Positions 45,526-55,171 of a stretch of DNA of 64,000 nt are shown here, one piece after another. The notes beneath the pieces were generated by a model. The model saw only the letters and a program-made list of their open reading frames with translations, was not told the origin of the DNA and did not search any database. The stretch comes from Catonia carolina (lineage: Eukaryota > Arthropoda > Insecta > Hemiptera > Achilidae). Each line of letters starts with the position of its first letter. The first letter of the stretch is position 1. Made by a program: the position numbers and the translations under genes. The stretch spans positions 3,947,226 through 4,011,225 of the forward strand of contig JAQMRL010000021.1 in NCBI GenBank assembly GCA_035578175.1. The letters run 5' to 3'.

Positions 45526-45650
45526 GTGATAAGCATACTTTACTACTCAGTAATGGCAACAGTAAACCACCTCATTCCTCGTTTTACTTAGTAAGCCTCT
45601 AGAGGTTCAAACCAGCCTTTCGGCTGATGACCTAAAAACATTGAAAAGTT

Positions 45651-45869
45651 CGGACCTTATGACCATCATCTCCTTAGTTTTCAATGGACTGATTTCCCAA
45701 TCAATAAATCGCTCAGGACTTCTGAGTTTATTACAATTAAATGGTGAATTTCTAATAGCCATCCCAAATTTTGACCGTTTCTAATTTTTTGTAATATTAA
45801 AGTTTGTTCGTTTATTTTTTTATTTCATCTCATGATAGGATTATACAAAAACGTTGTTCAGTAGCAAGA
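45651..45869. other. Unassigned DNA
   Basis: Nothing recognised between the SINE-like element and the LINE fragment. Confidence 0.35.
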
Positions 45870-46555
45870 GCAGTTTAGAGACGATGAGAAATTTAAAAGT
45901 AGGCAACGAAAACATACAGAAAGTTGCGGAATTCTGCTATATAGATAGTGCAAAATAACAAAAGATGGTTGAAGCATAAGTGATATTAAAAACAGGATTG
46001 ATCAAGCTAGAAGGGCTTTTGAAATGAAAAACAGCTTACTGACTACAAACATTGATTTACAGATCAGAAAAGAATTTTTAAAATACTATGTTTTGAGTGT
46101 AGCATTATACGGGAGCGAAAAGTAGGTGATAGTGAGGAGGATAGAAGCTTGTGATATGTGATATTATTGGAAAATGTTAAAGATTAGATGGGTGGACAAA
46201 ATAAATAATTATTTAGAGGTTGCTAGACGAGTGGATGAAAGAAGAAGTATATGGAAACATGTTACCAGAAGAAGGGATAGGTTAGTTGAACATATTTTAA
46301 GAAATTCAGGTATTGGGCTATCAATAATGGAGGGTAATATTAAGGAAGTAAATTGTAGAGGGAGGCAAAGATTATAATATATGGTGGGTAATATTGTGGG
46401 AGGGAATTGTAGGGGGAGAGGAAAAGATTAGAATATTTAAAGCAAATTACGAAAGATGTAGGGTGTTGCATGTAAGTAGATATGGAATGACAAGATAGAG
46501 CAGCTTGGAGAACTGCATCAAACCAGTCGAGAGACTGATAACAAAAAAGGCTTAA
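45870..46555 (+). pseudogene. LINE 3' fragment (plus), heavily mutated
   Basis: Reads LKVGNENIQKVAEFCYI, DIKNRIDQARRAFEMKNSLL, LLTTNIDLQIRK, LSVALYGSEK and MLKIRWVDKINNYLEVARRV, in frames broken by several stops (LYGSEK*). A 'ggagggtaatattaaggaag' block is partly duplicated around 46330-46410. The end 'catcaaaccagtcgagagac' then 'tgataac' plus A-rich tail is the 3' end of the same family as 28017-28640. Confidence 0.75.
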
Positions 46556-46693
46556 CATATATGTAAATTTAGGCTACAAATATTATTTTATAATATTTTT
46601 ATTTTTATTTTTTGAGAATGTTTCCAATGGGTGGTTACTTATGACTTTATTTCAGTATTATGGAATAATCAGGTATTAAATTTCTCTTTTTAG

Positions 46694-46747
46694 TGCTGAA
46701 AATAAAGTAACTCAAAATATGAATCTTCTTGATGCTATTCCAGATAG
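46694..46747 (+). CDS. Candidate microexon 5 (54 nt)
   Basis: Acceptor 'attaaatttctctttttag', donor TAG|GTAAGTAA. One base closes the previous codon, then AENKVTQNMNLLDAIPD, then AG carried on. Open only in the chain frame. It is separated from microexon 4 by a 23-kb intron that contains the 71-bp satellite. No domain recognised. Confidence 0.55.
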
Positions 46748-46898
46748 GTAAGTAACAAATTTCAATATTAATTTTTTGAATTGGTCATTTTAGAAAGCTC
46801 ATAAGTCAAAATTTAACATTTGTCCTTTAGTACATTTTTGGATTAACTTTAACACAGCATCCCTACAAAAATTACTTAATTTTGGCTTTTCGTAAGTA

Positions 46899-48258
46899 CA
46901 GTAATCCGTTGATATCCGCGGGTTTCGGTTATTCGCGGACTTTGTCCGTGGGCCTAAAACCTTAAAATACGTAAACGTAATCTCACTTTGTGTACACCGT
47001 AGTTGGTGGGGAAGTCATACAATTCTGAAAACAAGTGTTTGAATAAATGTTTTGGCATCCGTATCATGTTGAGTCACACACTAGTATGGCGACGGCCGCC
47101 ATGAAACAAACTAGATTTCCGCGTACTGTACGTAGTGATCGCGTCGACGGGTACCGGGCCCCGCTAGTAACACCCCACCCCACCCTCACCATCATACGTA
47201 CGCCCACGCACCATACTGTAATTTCCCCGTACGTTTTCTTCCATGTGTCTTTTTTTTACAACTTTTACTTTACAACAACCAGGGCGTTCAGGCTTCTGCA
47301 GCCCCTCCTCACCGCGACCTAAAAGATCTTTTGTGATTGCCCCTATTCCTTATTTATGCAAGACCCACACTTTCGATAAAGCGCAGGATCTGCCTAGGAT
47401 CTAGTGCACTTACCTGAGAAGGTGTTAACACGTCCTTACCCATCAGCGCTCTTCTTTTGCAGCCAACCACTTTGCAACTGCATAAAATATGCTCAGCCTT
47501 CTCTTCTGCCTCATGACAGAATCTACACAGGCTCTCTTCAGCAACTCCTATCTTGGATAAATGATACCCAAGATTACAATGACCAGTCATCAGTCCCACT
47601 ACCCTCCTCAAGTCCTGTCTTCCTAGTCTATTATATATCCCAGCCTTCCTGCTGGAATAGGCAATGAATTTCTTTGCCTGTTCACAGCCTGGCACCTTCT
47701 CCCAATAGGAGGTTTTAGCCTCCTCTTCCCAGGCCCTAACTATACCTCTATAATAGCCTCTTCCATGTGTCAGTCTAACTTTTTCGTACGTACGTATAGT
47801 TCTTTGTGTTTTCGACGATCCTGAAACGAATCCAAGCATTTCTTCACAAACCATTAACGAGATCCTCAGCATGGCAACGCATTGGCTGACCACATGTTGG
47901 AGACGGATCCATTATGGAAAGGCCCCTTCAATTCAAAAGAGGACTCAGGAGCTGATGATACCATACGAAGAAGTCCACAAGGAGTTTGAAAAGAAGAAGA
48001 AGTAAACAGCCATAACTAACGATTTTAAAGCAACTTAAATTTTTTATGCGTACATTACTGTATTTATTAAATCTTCATAGATTATAATAATGGTAAAATG
48101 TTCCTAAAACTATTAAACACTTAAAACGACTACAGGACTTTACCTTTCGAACCTAACCCCCATATTTTTGTTCACATAAGATAGTACTATTATCCGCGGT
48201 TTTGCTAACCGCGGTAACCCTCCGGAACGTAACCCCCGCGGATAACGAGGGATTACTG
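46899..48258. mobile_element. pogo/Tigger-like element carrying an R1-like LINE insertion
   Basis: Left end CAGTAATCCGTTGATATCCG after TA (46897-46898) and right end inverted ...CGGATAACGAGGGATTACTG. The 'tatccgcgg' and 'accgcggttagcaaaaccgc'-type motifs are characteristic of Tigger/pogo termini. The interior is unusually GC-rich at 47090-47220 and has no transposase. It was interrupted at 47250-47759 by a LINE. Right-hand TA is not preserved. Confidence 0.7.
47250..47759 (-). pseudogene. 5'-truncated R1/I-type LINE (C-terminal, minus)
   Basis: The minus strand encodes IVRAWEEEAKTSYWEK, then KKFIAYSSRKAGIYNRLG, GLMTGHCNLGYHLSKIG and a CCHC-type knuckle CRFCHEAEEKAEHILCSC. This is the usual C-terminal end of R1/Jockey-type pol proteins. 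It ends in a poly(A) ('tttttttt' at 47250 on +). CTTCCATGTGTC is repeated at 47238-47249 and 47760-47771, a 12-bp target-site duplication. The open frame runs on into host DNA up to 47893 by chance. RT and endonuclease are missing. Confidence 0.85.
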
Positions 48259-48303
48259 TGTTAAATATTATTGCTTCAATAATTTAATAATAATGTGGGA
48301 ATA

Positions 48304-48846
48304 ATAATAATTTAATAATAATAGCAAGAAGGTGTATTGGAAAATGGTCCCTTCAAGATGGTAGTTTCTATATTGTACCAAACAAAGAAGTATATGAAAC
48401 AATTGAGCCTTTAACCAGTATCATCAGGAAAAAAGGATATCCTTCCTGGGACATATATTGAGAATGGAGGATACAAGATTACTAAGAAGGATGACTGAGT
48501 TTTTCTGGCAAAAGAAGATGACACCAAACTGGATAAAGGAAGTCAAAAAGGATATGGAGGAACTAAACATCACAATAGCTGACCTCAAAACTAAGTCAGG
48601 GAGCTACAGGACATACAAACAGCTATCGGTTAAATTTAGGGAACAAATGAGGGTCAGGAAAGCCATGGTGATTTCGGACGCTGAGAGAATGAGAAGATCT
48701 GAAACATTGAAGAATTATTGGCGAAGAAGAGGAGAAGTACGGGAGCGACAACTGCGGGGGCGTTTTGGTGGAACATCTGAAAGAGCTAGACGTTGAAAGA
48801 TTGAACTTAAGTGGTCCTTTGTAGCCGTAAAATAAAAAAAATAAAA
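48304..48846 (+). pseudogene. 5'-truncated LINE C-terminus (plus)
   Basis: Open frame 48458-48796: RLLRRMTEFFWQKKMTPNW, IKEVKKDMEELNITIADLKT, RMRRSETLKNYWRRRG. Upstream, a broken frame reads EPLTSIIRKKGYP. The ending type is the same as in 13411-13865. The tail is A/T-rich (AAAATAAAAA). AATGTGGGAATA is found at 48292-48303 and 48847-48858, the target-site duplication. No catalytic residues remain. Confidence 0.8.
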
Positions 48847-48999
48847 AATGTGGGAATATTTTCATTATTACCAAATGTTGCAAAAATTCAATGGCGCAGG
48901 TCCTCATGTTTTTTTTTTTTTTTTTAGTGCTAGTCTCCGAAGGTTAAAATAATGTTAAAACTGAGTCTGCAAAATTTTAATGTCAATTATTATTTTTAG

Positions 49000-49053
49000 C
49001 TCGCCTTATTTACCTATGTCATCCTCATATCAAATCGACAGAATGCCTCGAAG
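49000..49053 (+). CDS. Candidate microexon 6 (54 nt)
   Basis: Acceptor 'tgtcaattattatttttag', donor AAG|GTGAGT. One base closes the previous codon, then SPYLPMSSSYQIDRMPR, then AG carried on. Ser-rich. Same length and phase as microexon 5. The chain frame is open. Confidence 0.55.
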
Positions 49054-49384
49054 GTGAGTCTGAATTTTTTCTGCTTTTACAATACAATTACACTGTTTTT
49101 ACTACTTTTACAATTGAATTGGTGAGTGGAAAAAGGGTAATATTCCAACAAATGCGAAATTGAACGAAGATAGCAGTTTTGTTTACTTCGGTTTACTTTG
49201 GCGCATGTATTGGTTGATAAATGGGAAATATTCTTTGTATCTAAAAGCAGCTAAGCTACATTAAAAATTTAGTAGAGTGGAAAAAGGATAATATTCCAGG
49301 AATATTACCCTTCTTCCATTCAATAGTGAACAGCAGTTGGACTACTGGTTTCTGTGTTATTATTTTCAAAATGTAACTGTAAAT
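49054..49384. other. AT-rich intron sequence
   Basis: No gene. A 'gaaaaagggtaatattccaac' motif occurs at about 49130 and, modified, at 49280; a third version is near 50520. It is a short dispersed repeat of unknown nature. Confidence 0.4.
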
Positions 49385-49790
49385 TATGCCCAAAACGGGC
49401 AGATGGAGTGTTATTTTAATGCACTCTATCTGTTTGGTCCAGGGCTAAAAAAATAGTTCTGTTTCTTATCACATAGTCAGCCACTGATATGACTGAACTA
49501 TTTAAGAACAGAAGAGGTAGAGGTGTAAAAGACACTAGTCAGAGTTATCTTCTCTGAGAGTAATGATTTTCACTATGCAGCCAGACCCTGTGGTGAATGA
49601 AGTGAAGGTGTCATTTGCAGGGTGGAAAGTGAGTGCTTTTCGGAGGGCCTGGCATGCTGATAAGCATACTCTTTTAACTCAGTGAGGAAGGCAATGGTAA
49701 ACCACCTTACTTCTCGTTTTTTACTTAGTAAAACCTCTAGAGGTTCAAACCAGCCTTTCGGCTGTTGACCTAAACAACAACAACTGTAAA
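49385..49790 (+). mobile_element. SINE-like family D copy (plus)
   Basis: From 'gcccaaaacgggcagatgga' to 'ggctgttgacctaaacaaca' with an AAC tail. Contains 'tttcttatcacatagtcagc' and the 'gaggttcaaaccagcctttc' box. A minus copy follows only ~90 bp away at 49880. Confidence 0.7.
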
Positions 49791-49879
49791 TTATTTTAAA
49801 ATTAAAATAAAGTTTTGTAGCATATTGGCACATTATATTGTTCTTTCAACTTAATTTTTCCCATTCACTTGTATTTGTT

Positions 49880-50276
49880 GTTGTTGTTTAGGTCATCAGC
49901 CAAAAGGCTGGTTTGAACCCGCAGAGGTTTTACTAAGTAAAACGAGGAGTGAGGTGGTTTACCATTGCCTTCCTCACTGAGTGGAAAAGTATGCTTATCA
50001 GCATGCCAGGCCCTCTGAAAAGCACTTATTTTCCACTCTGCAAATGACACCTTCACTTCATTCACCACAGGGTCTGGCTGTATAATGAAATTCATTACTT
50101 TCAGAGAAGATAACTCTAATTAGTGTCACAGTACACCTCTACCTCTTCTGCTCTTAAATGATTCAGTCATTCAATTGGCTGACCATGTGATAAGAAACAG
50201 AACTATTTATTTTAGCCCTGCAACAAACAGATTGAGTGTAAATAATTTAACACTTCACCTGTTTATTATGGGCAGA
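49880..50276 (-). mobile_element. SINE-like family D copy (minus)
   Basis: On + it starts 'ttgttgttgtttaggtcatc' (the inverted AAC tail) and ends '...cacctgtttattatgggca'. Together with 49385-49790 it forms a tail-to-tail inverted pair. Confidence 0.75.
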
Positions 50277-50600
50277 TCACTTGTATTAAATCTAGAAAAA
50301 GGTGAATAGTCAACATATTAATAATCAAAAATTAATCCCATGATTATTGTAAAACAAATTCTAAAGCCACAACGGTGGCTTTTGAATGCCTTTTGAATGA
50401 ACCTTTTGAATGCAAAAGGTTTAATATAGTACTACAAATGACCAATTGAACATTTTACCATTAAACCAAAAACAAAGTCACAAAACAGTGTTTTTTTAAT
50501 TTCTCGAAAATAAGGATTTTGGAATATTACCCTTTTTCCAATCACCGATTCAATTTTTCTTATGATTTACAGAACAAGATAATGCAATGGTTTTTCTCTT
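50277..50600. other. Unassigned AT-rich DNA
   Basis: A tandem 'ttttgaatg' motif at 50385-50415 ('ggcttttgaatgccttttga'); otherwise nothing recognised. An acceptor-like 'cttatgatttacag' (50572) leads into a frame with an immediate stop. Confidence 0.4.
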
Positions 50601-50858
50601 AAGGGTAGACTGTACCCTGTATCCCGACAATGTAAAATTTGCTATTTTTAGGTATTATATTTTTCATAGGATTGGTAAAAGATAAGGAAATGAAACTTTA
50701 CGCACTATAGGTTTCTTCTCGAGCTACTGAAATTTTTTTCAATTTAATCTTTGGATCATACCAATTTTCTTCAAATTATTAATAACATAAAATTTTTACA
50801 AATTATTGTTTTCCACATGTTTTGCGTATTACTAATTTTTGGAGCTGCCCATAACAGA

Positions 50859-51235
50859 CAGGTGGAGTGTTAAATTATTTACACTCAATCTGTTCGTTGC
50901 AGGGCTAAAATAAATAGTTCTGTTTCTTATCACATGGTCAGCCAATTAAATGACTGAATCATTTAAGAACAGAAGAGGTAGAGGTGTAAATGACACTAAT
51001 TAGAGTTATCTCCTCTGAAAGTAATGAATTTCATTATACAGCCAGATCCTGTGGTGAATAAAGTGAAGGTGTCATTTGCAGAGTGGAAAATATGTGCTTT
51101 TCAGAGGGCTCGGCATGCTGATAAGCGTACTTTTCCACTCAGTGAGAAAGGCATAGTAAACCACCTCACTCCTCGTTTTACTTAGTAAAACCTCTACAGG
51201 TTCAAACCAGCCTTTCGGCTGTTGACCTAAACAAC
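50859..51235 (+). mobile_element. SINE-like family D copy (plus), first of tandem pair
   Basis: 'gcccataacagacaggtgga' to 'ggctgttgacctaaacaaca'. Contains the GGTTCAAACC box. Nearly identical to 51401-51785. Confidence 0.75.
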
Positions 51236-51400
51236 ACAAGGAAATGAAATTTTACACACTATAGGTTTCTTCTCGAGCTACTGAAATTTTTTTCAATTTA
51301 ATCTTTGGATCATACCAATTTTCTTCAAATTATTAATAACATAAAATTTTTACAAATTATTGTTTTCCACATGTTTTGCGTATTACTAATTTTTGGAGCT

Positions 51401-51785
51401 GCCCATAACAGACAGGTGGAGTGTTAAATTATTTACACTCAATCTGTTCGTTGCAGGGCTAAAATAAATAGTTCTGTTTCTTATCACATGGTCAGCCAAT
51501 TAAATGACTGAATCATTTAAGAACAGAAGAGGTAGAGGTGTAAATGACACTAATTAGAGTTATCTCCTCTGAAAGTAATGAATTTCATTATACAGCCAGA
51601 TCCTGTGGTGAATAAAGTGAAGGTGTCATTTGCAGAGTGGAAAATATTTGCTTTTCAGAGGGCTCGGCATGCTGATAAGCGTACTTTTCCACTCAGTGAG
51701 AAAGGCATAGTAAACCACCTCACTCCTCGTTTTACTTAGTGAAACCTCTACAGGTTCAAACCAGCCTTTCGGCTGATGACCTAAA
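51401..51785 (+). mobile_element. SINE-like family D copy (plus), second of tandem pair
   Basis: Same as the preceding copy with few substitutions; ends 'ggctgatgacctaaacaaca'. Confidence 0.75.
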
Positions 51786-52057
51786 CAACACAAGGAAATG
51801 AAATTTTACACACTATAGGTTTCTTCTCGAGTTACTGAGATTTTTTTCAATTTAATCTTTGGATCATACCAATTTTCTTCAAATTATGAATAACATTAAA
51901 TTTTTACAAATTATTGCTTTCCACATGTTTTGCGTATTACTAATTTTTGGAGCTTCTAAGGAAATCATAAAACGGTCGGTATAAATGTGGATATACACTA
52001 GATAATTAACTGATAAAAATTTCAGCCTGGTAGGTTTATTGGTTCCTTAGAAAAATG

Positions 52058-52851
52058 GGGTAAGGATCCAGATGCTTCGTTTTGCAGATGATATAGCTAT
52101 AGTGGCAGATGATAAACCAAGTATAGAAAGAGCACTAAACACCTTGCATGAAATACTGAGAAATAAATATGATATGGAGATCAATAAGGTAAAGACAGAA
52201 GTTATGGTCTGCTCAAAAGTTCCAGAGAATGTGTCCATTAAATTAGATAACACCGCCCTAAAGCAAGTTAAAATGTATAAATATCTTGGAAGCATAATAT
52301 CGGAAGATGGGAAGGATAAAATGGATATTAAAAGGCGTATTAGAGAAGCTAAAGCTATGTTTATTAGTAAACGGTAGCTGCTTTCCTCAAATAGTCTAAA
52401 GTTGGAAATAAGAAAGCGACTAATAAAGAGTTGCATTTGGAGTATAGCACTCTATGGGTCAGAAACGTGGACTATTGGGAAGGTCGAGGAAAAGGCTTTG
52501 AATGCATTTGAGGTGTGGTGCTGGAGGAGAATGCTCAAGATAAAATGGACTGACAGGATCACGAATGTAGAGGTTTTACAAAGGGCAGAGGAAAGTAGAT
52601 CTCTTTTGAAGCTTCTCGGGGGCAGACGACATTCTTATATTGGACACATAATAAGACACAACGAATTTACGTTAAGCATTCTTGAAGGTACAGTTAATGG
52701 ACAAAGGGGTCGTGGAAGGACCCGGCTACAGTATCTAAACCAAATTACAAAAGATCTGGGTGCTGAGAGTTATGAGCAATGGAAGAGGGTGGCAATGGAC
52801 AGAGCTGGATGGAGGGCTGCCAACCAATCTTACGATTGAGGTAGAAGAAGA
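52058..52851 (+). pseudogene. 5'-truncated RTE-like LINE with one in-frame stop (plus)
   Basis: From 52072 the frame reads MLRFADDIAIVADDKPSIER (the FADD catalytic pair is at the very start), then KYLGSIISEDGK, then a TAG at 52375-52377. It continues in the same frame (52402-52839) with ALYGSETWTIGK, MLKIKWTDRITNVEVLQRAE and GHIIRHNEF to the end. The tail is (GAA)n-like. AGAAAAATG at 52049-52057 and 52852-52860 is a probable short target duplication. Only the second half of the RT and the C-terminus are left. Confidence 0.85.
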
Positions 52852-53014
52852 AGAAAAATGTACCTCAGTGTTAAAAATCTAAATTTACGGGAAAAGAAAA
52901 GAAAGAAGGGGGCACAAATCAAAAACACAAACAAGTAAATTTCCCATCAACAGTTGTTTAGAAAGCTGAACCAACAGCTGAGAATATTAAAAACCGCGAT
53001 GCAGATTTTTTTTC

Positions 53015-53311
53015 TTTTATTCCTAATTTGTGTACGTTGCAATTTGTTCCAATTCAGAACAATAAGCAACCCCATGACCCAATGAGATGAGAATAATGTG
53101 TATGAAGTGTAAATGAGGTGTAATCTTGTACACACTCAGGTCGACCATTCCTGAGTGAGTATGGTTAATTGAACCCCAACCATCAAAGAACACCGGTAAC
53201 CACTGTCTAGTATTCAAATCCGTATAAAAGTAACTACCTTTACTAGGATTTGAACCAGGAACCTTCGTCTCCGAAAGCGATGACTTTATCTCTAGACCAA
53301 CCCAGTGGGTC
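53015..53311 (-). mobile_element. tRNA-derived SINE, family S1, complete copy (minus)
   Basis: Reverse complement begins 'cccactgggttggtctagag', A box TGGTCTAGAGATAA, B box GGTTCAAATCC (53246-53256 on +), body, and end 'gtacacaaattaggaataaa'. Best preserved copy of the family in this window. Confidence 0.85.
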
Positions 53312-53668
53312 AATAGGTATTTTAAAAACTAAAATTCCCTTTGCAATAAAATAAAATATAAGCAGTATAAAATTATGAAAAATATTCGTTCTTCGTAACA
53401 TGATAATTTTTCTGTGTAAACCTGATAAAAACTTAATTTTTTCATAAAAAAAATATTTTTTTGACGTAATTTAATGTTTTTCAGGTAGATCTAGGCCTAA
53501 ACTATTGAAAAACATAAAAAACCAAAAATCGGAATTTTGAGTTAAAACCATCGTGCAATCTCTTCTTAACCGACTTCGATAGAACCAAGTCGGGTTCAGA
53601 TAACCGAAAAGTCGGTTAATATTAACCTACTTAAATATTTAACCGACCACCATACTCAGGTGTGAATT
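53312..53668. other. AT-rich intron sequence with a possible recursive splice site
   Basis: 'ttaatgtttttcag|gtagat' at 53484/53485 has an acceptor immediately followed by a donor-like GT. No other feature. 'aaccgacttcgatagaacc' and 'gtcggttaat' repeats are around 53568-53645. Confidence 0.35.
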
Positions 53669-53669
53669 T

Positions 53670-54400
53670 GGTGTGAAACACTCACACAACTTTCTCTTGT
53701 CAATGGAAATAATGAACAATATAACCTAATATTAGTAATAAAAAATTAGAAATGAACAAAAGTGTCCCATTTCCGATATCTTGGTTGCGACATCACTTAA
53801 ATGACATAGATACAAACATTGACTACAAACTTAGTAAGTTCCCAGTCGGTGTGTGGAACCATTCGACGAGCGCTCTCCAAGAAAACTAGAAAAGAGACAC
53901 GATTAAAATTTTATAAGGTGATGGTAATACCAACATTACTGTATGGTTCAGAAACATGGGTGAAGAGTCGGAAACAATTAAGGAAAATTCAGGTATCGGA
54001 AATGAATTTTTTAAGGTCAGTAAAGGGCTGTACAAGAGCGGATAGATTATAGATATGAAGATGTGCGTAAGGAATTGGAAATTTTCAAGTTGGAAGACCG
54101 AATAATAGAAAACAGGCAGAGATGGCTGGCACATTTGGAAAGAATTCCTGATGGGGTATACCTAAGGAAGTGTGGAGGTATAGGCCGGTTGGCCGAAGAG
54201 ATATTGGAAGACCCAGGAAAAGATGGTAGCTGTCCTTAAAAAATTTCAAAAAAAAAACAAAAAAACTTTGAGACCGGAACAGGCGATTCACCTAAACCCT
54301 GTAGTAAAGAAGAAGAAGAAGAAGACGAAGAAGAAGAAATAAAAAAAAAACATTACCTAATTTTAATCATGAATACAAGCCATAATACACAATCATACAT
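53670..54400 (-). mobile_element. Family K fragment interrupted by a LINE
   Basis: 53672-53758 ('ttggtgtgaaacactcacac', 'gaaatgaacaaaa') and 54340-54400 ('acctaattttaatcatgaat') are consecutive in the family on the minus strand. A LINE fragment lies between them. GAAATGAACAAAA and GAAATAAAAAAAA at the borders may be the diverged duplication. Confidence 0.65.
53765..54335 (+). pseudogene. RTE-like LINE 3' fragment with (AAG)n tail (plus)
   Basis: Frame 53819-54052: RRALSKKTRKETRLKFYKVM, then PTLLYGSETWVKSRKQL and MNFLRSVKGCTRADRL. A later frame continues with NRQRWLAHLERIPDGV and GRRDIGRPRKRW-like text, so there is at least one frameshift. Similar to 55343-56488 in the segment KNKTRKETRLKFF. 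It ends 'gtaaagaagaagaagaagaa'. Confidence 0.75.
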
Positions 54401-54625
54401 ACTACACATTATTGTATAATTTTGTAGCCTTTTTGACTTTTTGCAACAGTTCTGGTGGTGAATGAAAATTCTTGCTACTTTCTCCCGCCAGCTTGACAGT
54501 AATAAATCGATGAAAATGTTCGATCAAGGCTTAGGTTATCCCTGAACTCAGTTTGATTGTTTCTTATTAAAGAAAATATTCGTTCGTGAAAATTAGAATG
54601 AGGAAGTAAAGTACAGCTTCACTAT
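54401..54625. other. Unassigned AT-rich DNA
   Basis: No gene recognised. Confidence 0.35.
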
Positions 54626-54626
54626 T

Positions 54627-55025
54627 ACTTTCTCTTGCCTATATGAATATACTCTATAGGAAGGAAAGTATTTACTTTCTCTTGCCTATATGAATATATA
54701 GAAAGGAAAGTATTGTTTTCATGTCGATTTTAAGAAATCGAGTATTCACCGGATCTACATGTTTTAGACCCTCTGAACCCAAAAAACATGTTTTAGCGAA
54801 TGATCTATGTGTGTGTGTGTGGATGTTTCCATTTATCTCCTAAATTACTGAACCGATTTTCATGCAGTTTTTTTTATGTAGTAACTATGAAGCCGGAGCA
54901 GGTTTTAGGCTATTGAACCCCTTAAAAAGTTAGCCCTAAAGGGTTGAAAATAATGTTTATATCCTACATTAAGGCTTTTATGAGGTTAGATAAAAATGCT
55001 TGAACAGAATGTCTCAAGACTACGC
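54627..55025 (+). mobile_element. Diverged/rearranged family K fragment
   Basis: The family start 'actttctcttgcctatatga' occurs twice within 50 bp (54627 and 54671), followed by 'aacccaaaaaacatgtttta' and a short GT tract, then departs from the family. Confidence 0.6.
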
Positions 55026-55094
55026 CAACGGGCCGGCCTTAGTTATAATTTATTAAAATATCTATGTAACGAGATTTTTATATGAACGTTTCAG

Positions 55095-55127
55095 GGCAAG
55101 CAGCAGCAATACGTTTTTCCAATGCAG
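55095..55127 (+). CDS. Candidate microexon 7 (33 nt)
   Basis: Acceptor 'atatgaacgtttcag', donor CAG|GTAACT. One base closes the previous codon, then ASSSNTFFQC, then AG carried on. Contains the only Cys seen in the chain. Phase and length fit the other candidates. It lies 45 bp upstream of MITE family A (copy 3). Confidence 0.48.
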
Positions 55128-55171
55128 GTAACTCTATTTATAATTTATCCTAAATATTTTCTAATAATCTA

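Larger units (their letters stand above)
44020..45650 (+). mobile_element. SINE-like family D copy interrupted by hAT remnant
   Basis: The left portion from about 44275 ('agttatctcctctcagagta', 'ccctgtggtgaatgaagtga', 'ggcttggaatgctgataag') resumes at 45527 ('tgataagcatactttactac', 'ctctagaggttcaaaccagc'). In intact copies 'ggcatgctgataagcgtact' is continuous. The 5' end is further disrupted before 44275. Confidence 0.65.
50688..51960 (+). repeat. Tandem duplication of ~545 bp containing SINE-like family D
   Basis: The block 'aaggaaatgaaa...ttttggagct' (~170 bp) appears three times (about 50688-50858, 51238-51400, 51790-51955). The first two copies are each followed by a family D element (50859-51235 and 51401-51785); the third is not. 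The two elements are nearly identical and share 'gtgaataaagtgaaggtgtc' and 'agaaaggcatagtaaacc', which sets them apart from other copies. Confidence 0.85.

Noticed and set aside
46851..46884. Exon between 'taacacag' and GTAAGTACAG
   Set aside because: 34 nt is not a multiple of three and the chain frame meets a stop (TAA). The GTAAGT adjoins the pogo-like element end.
47772..47893. N-terminal extension of the R1-like frame (MVSQCVAML...)
   Set aside because: It lies beyond the target-site duplication and is host DNA read by chance.
52033..52057. Exon starting after 'aaaaatttcag'
   Set aside because: The chain frame reads to a TAG within eight codons, and the sequence runs into a LINE.
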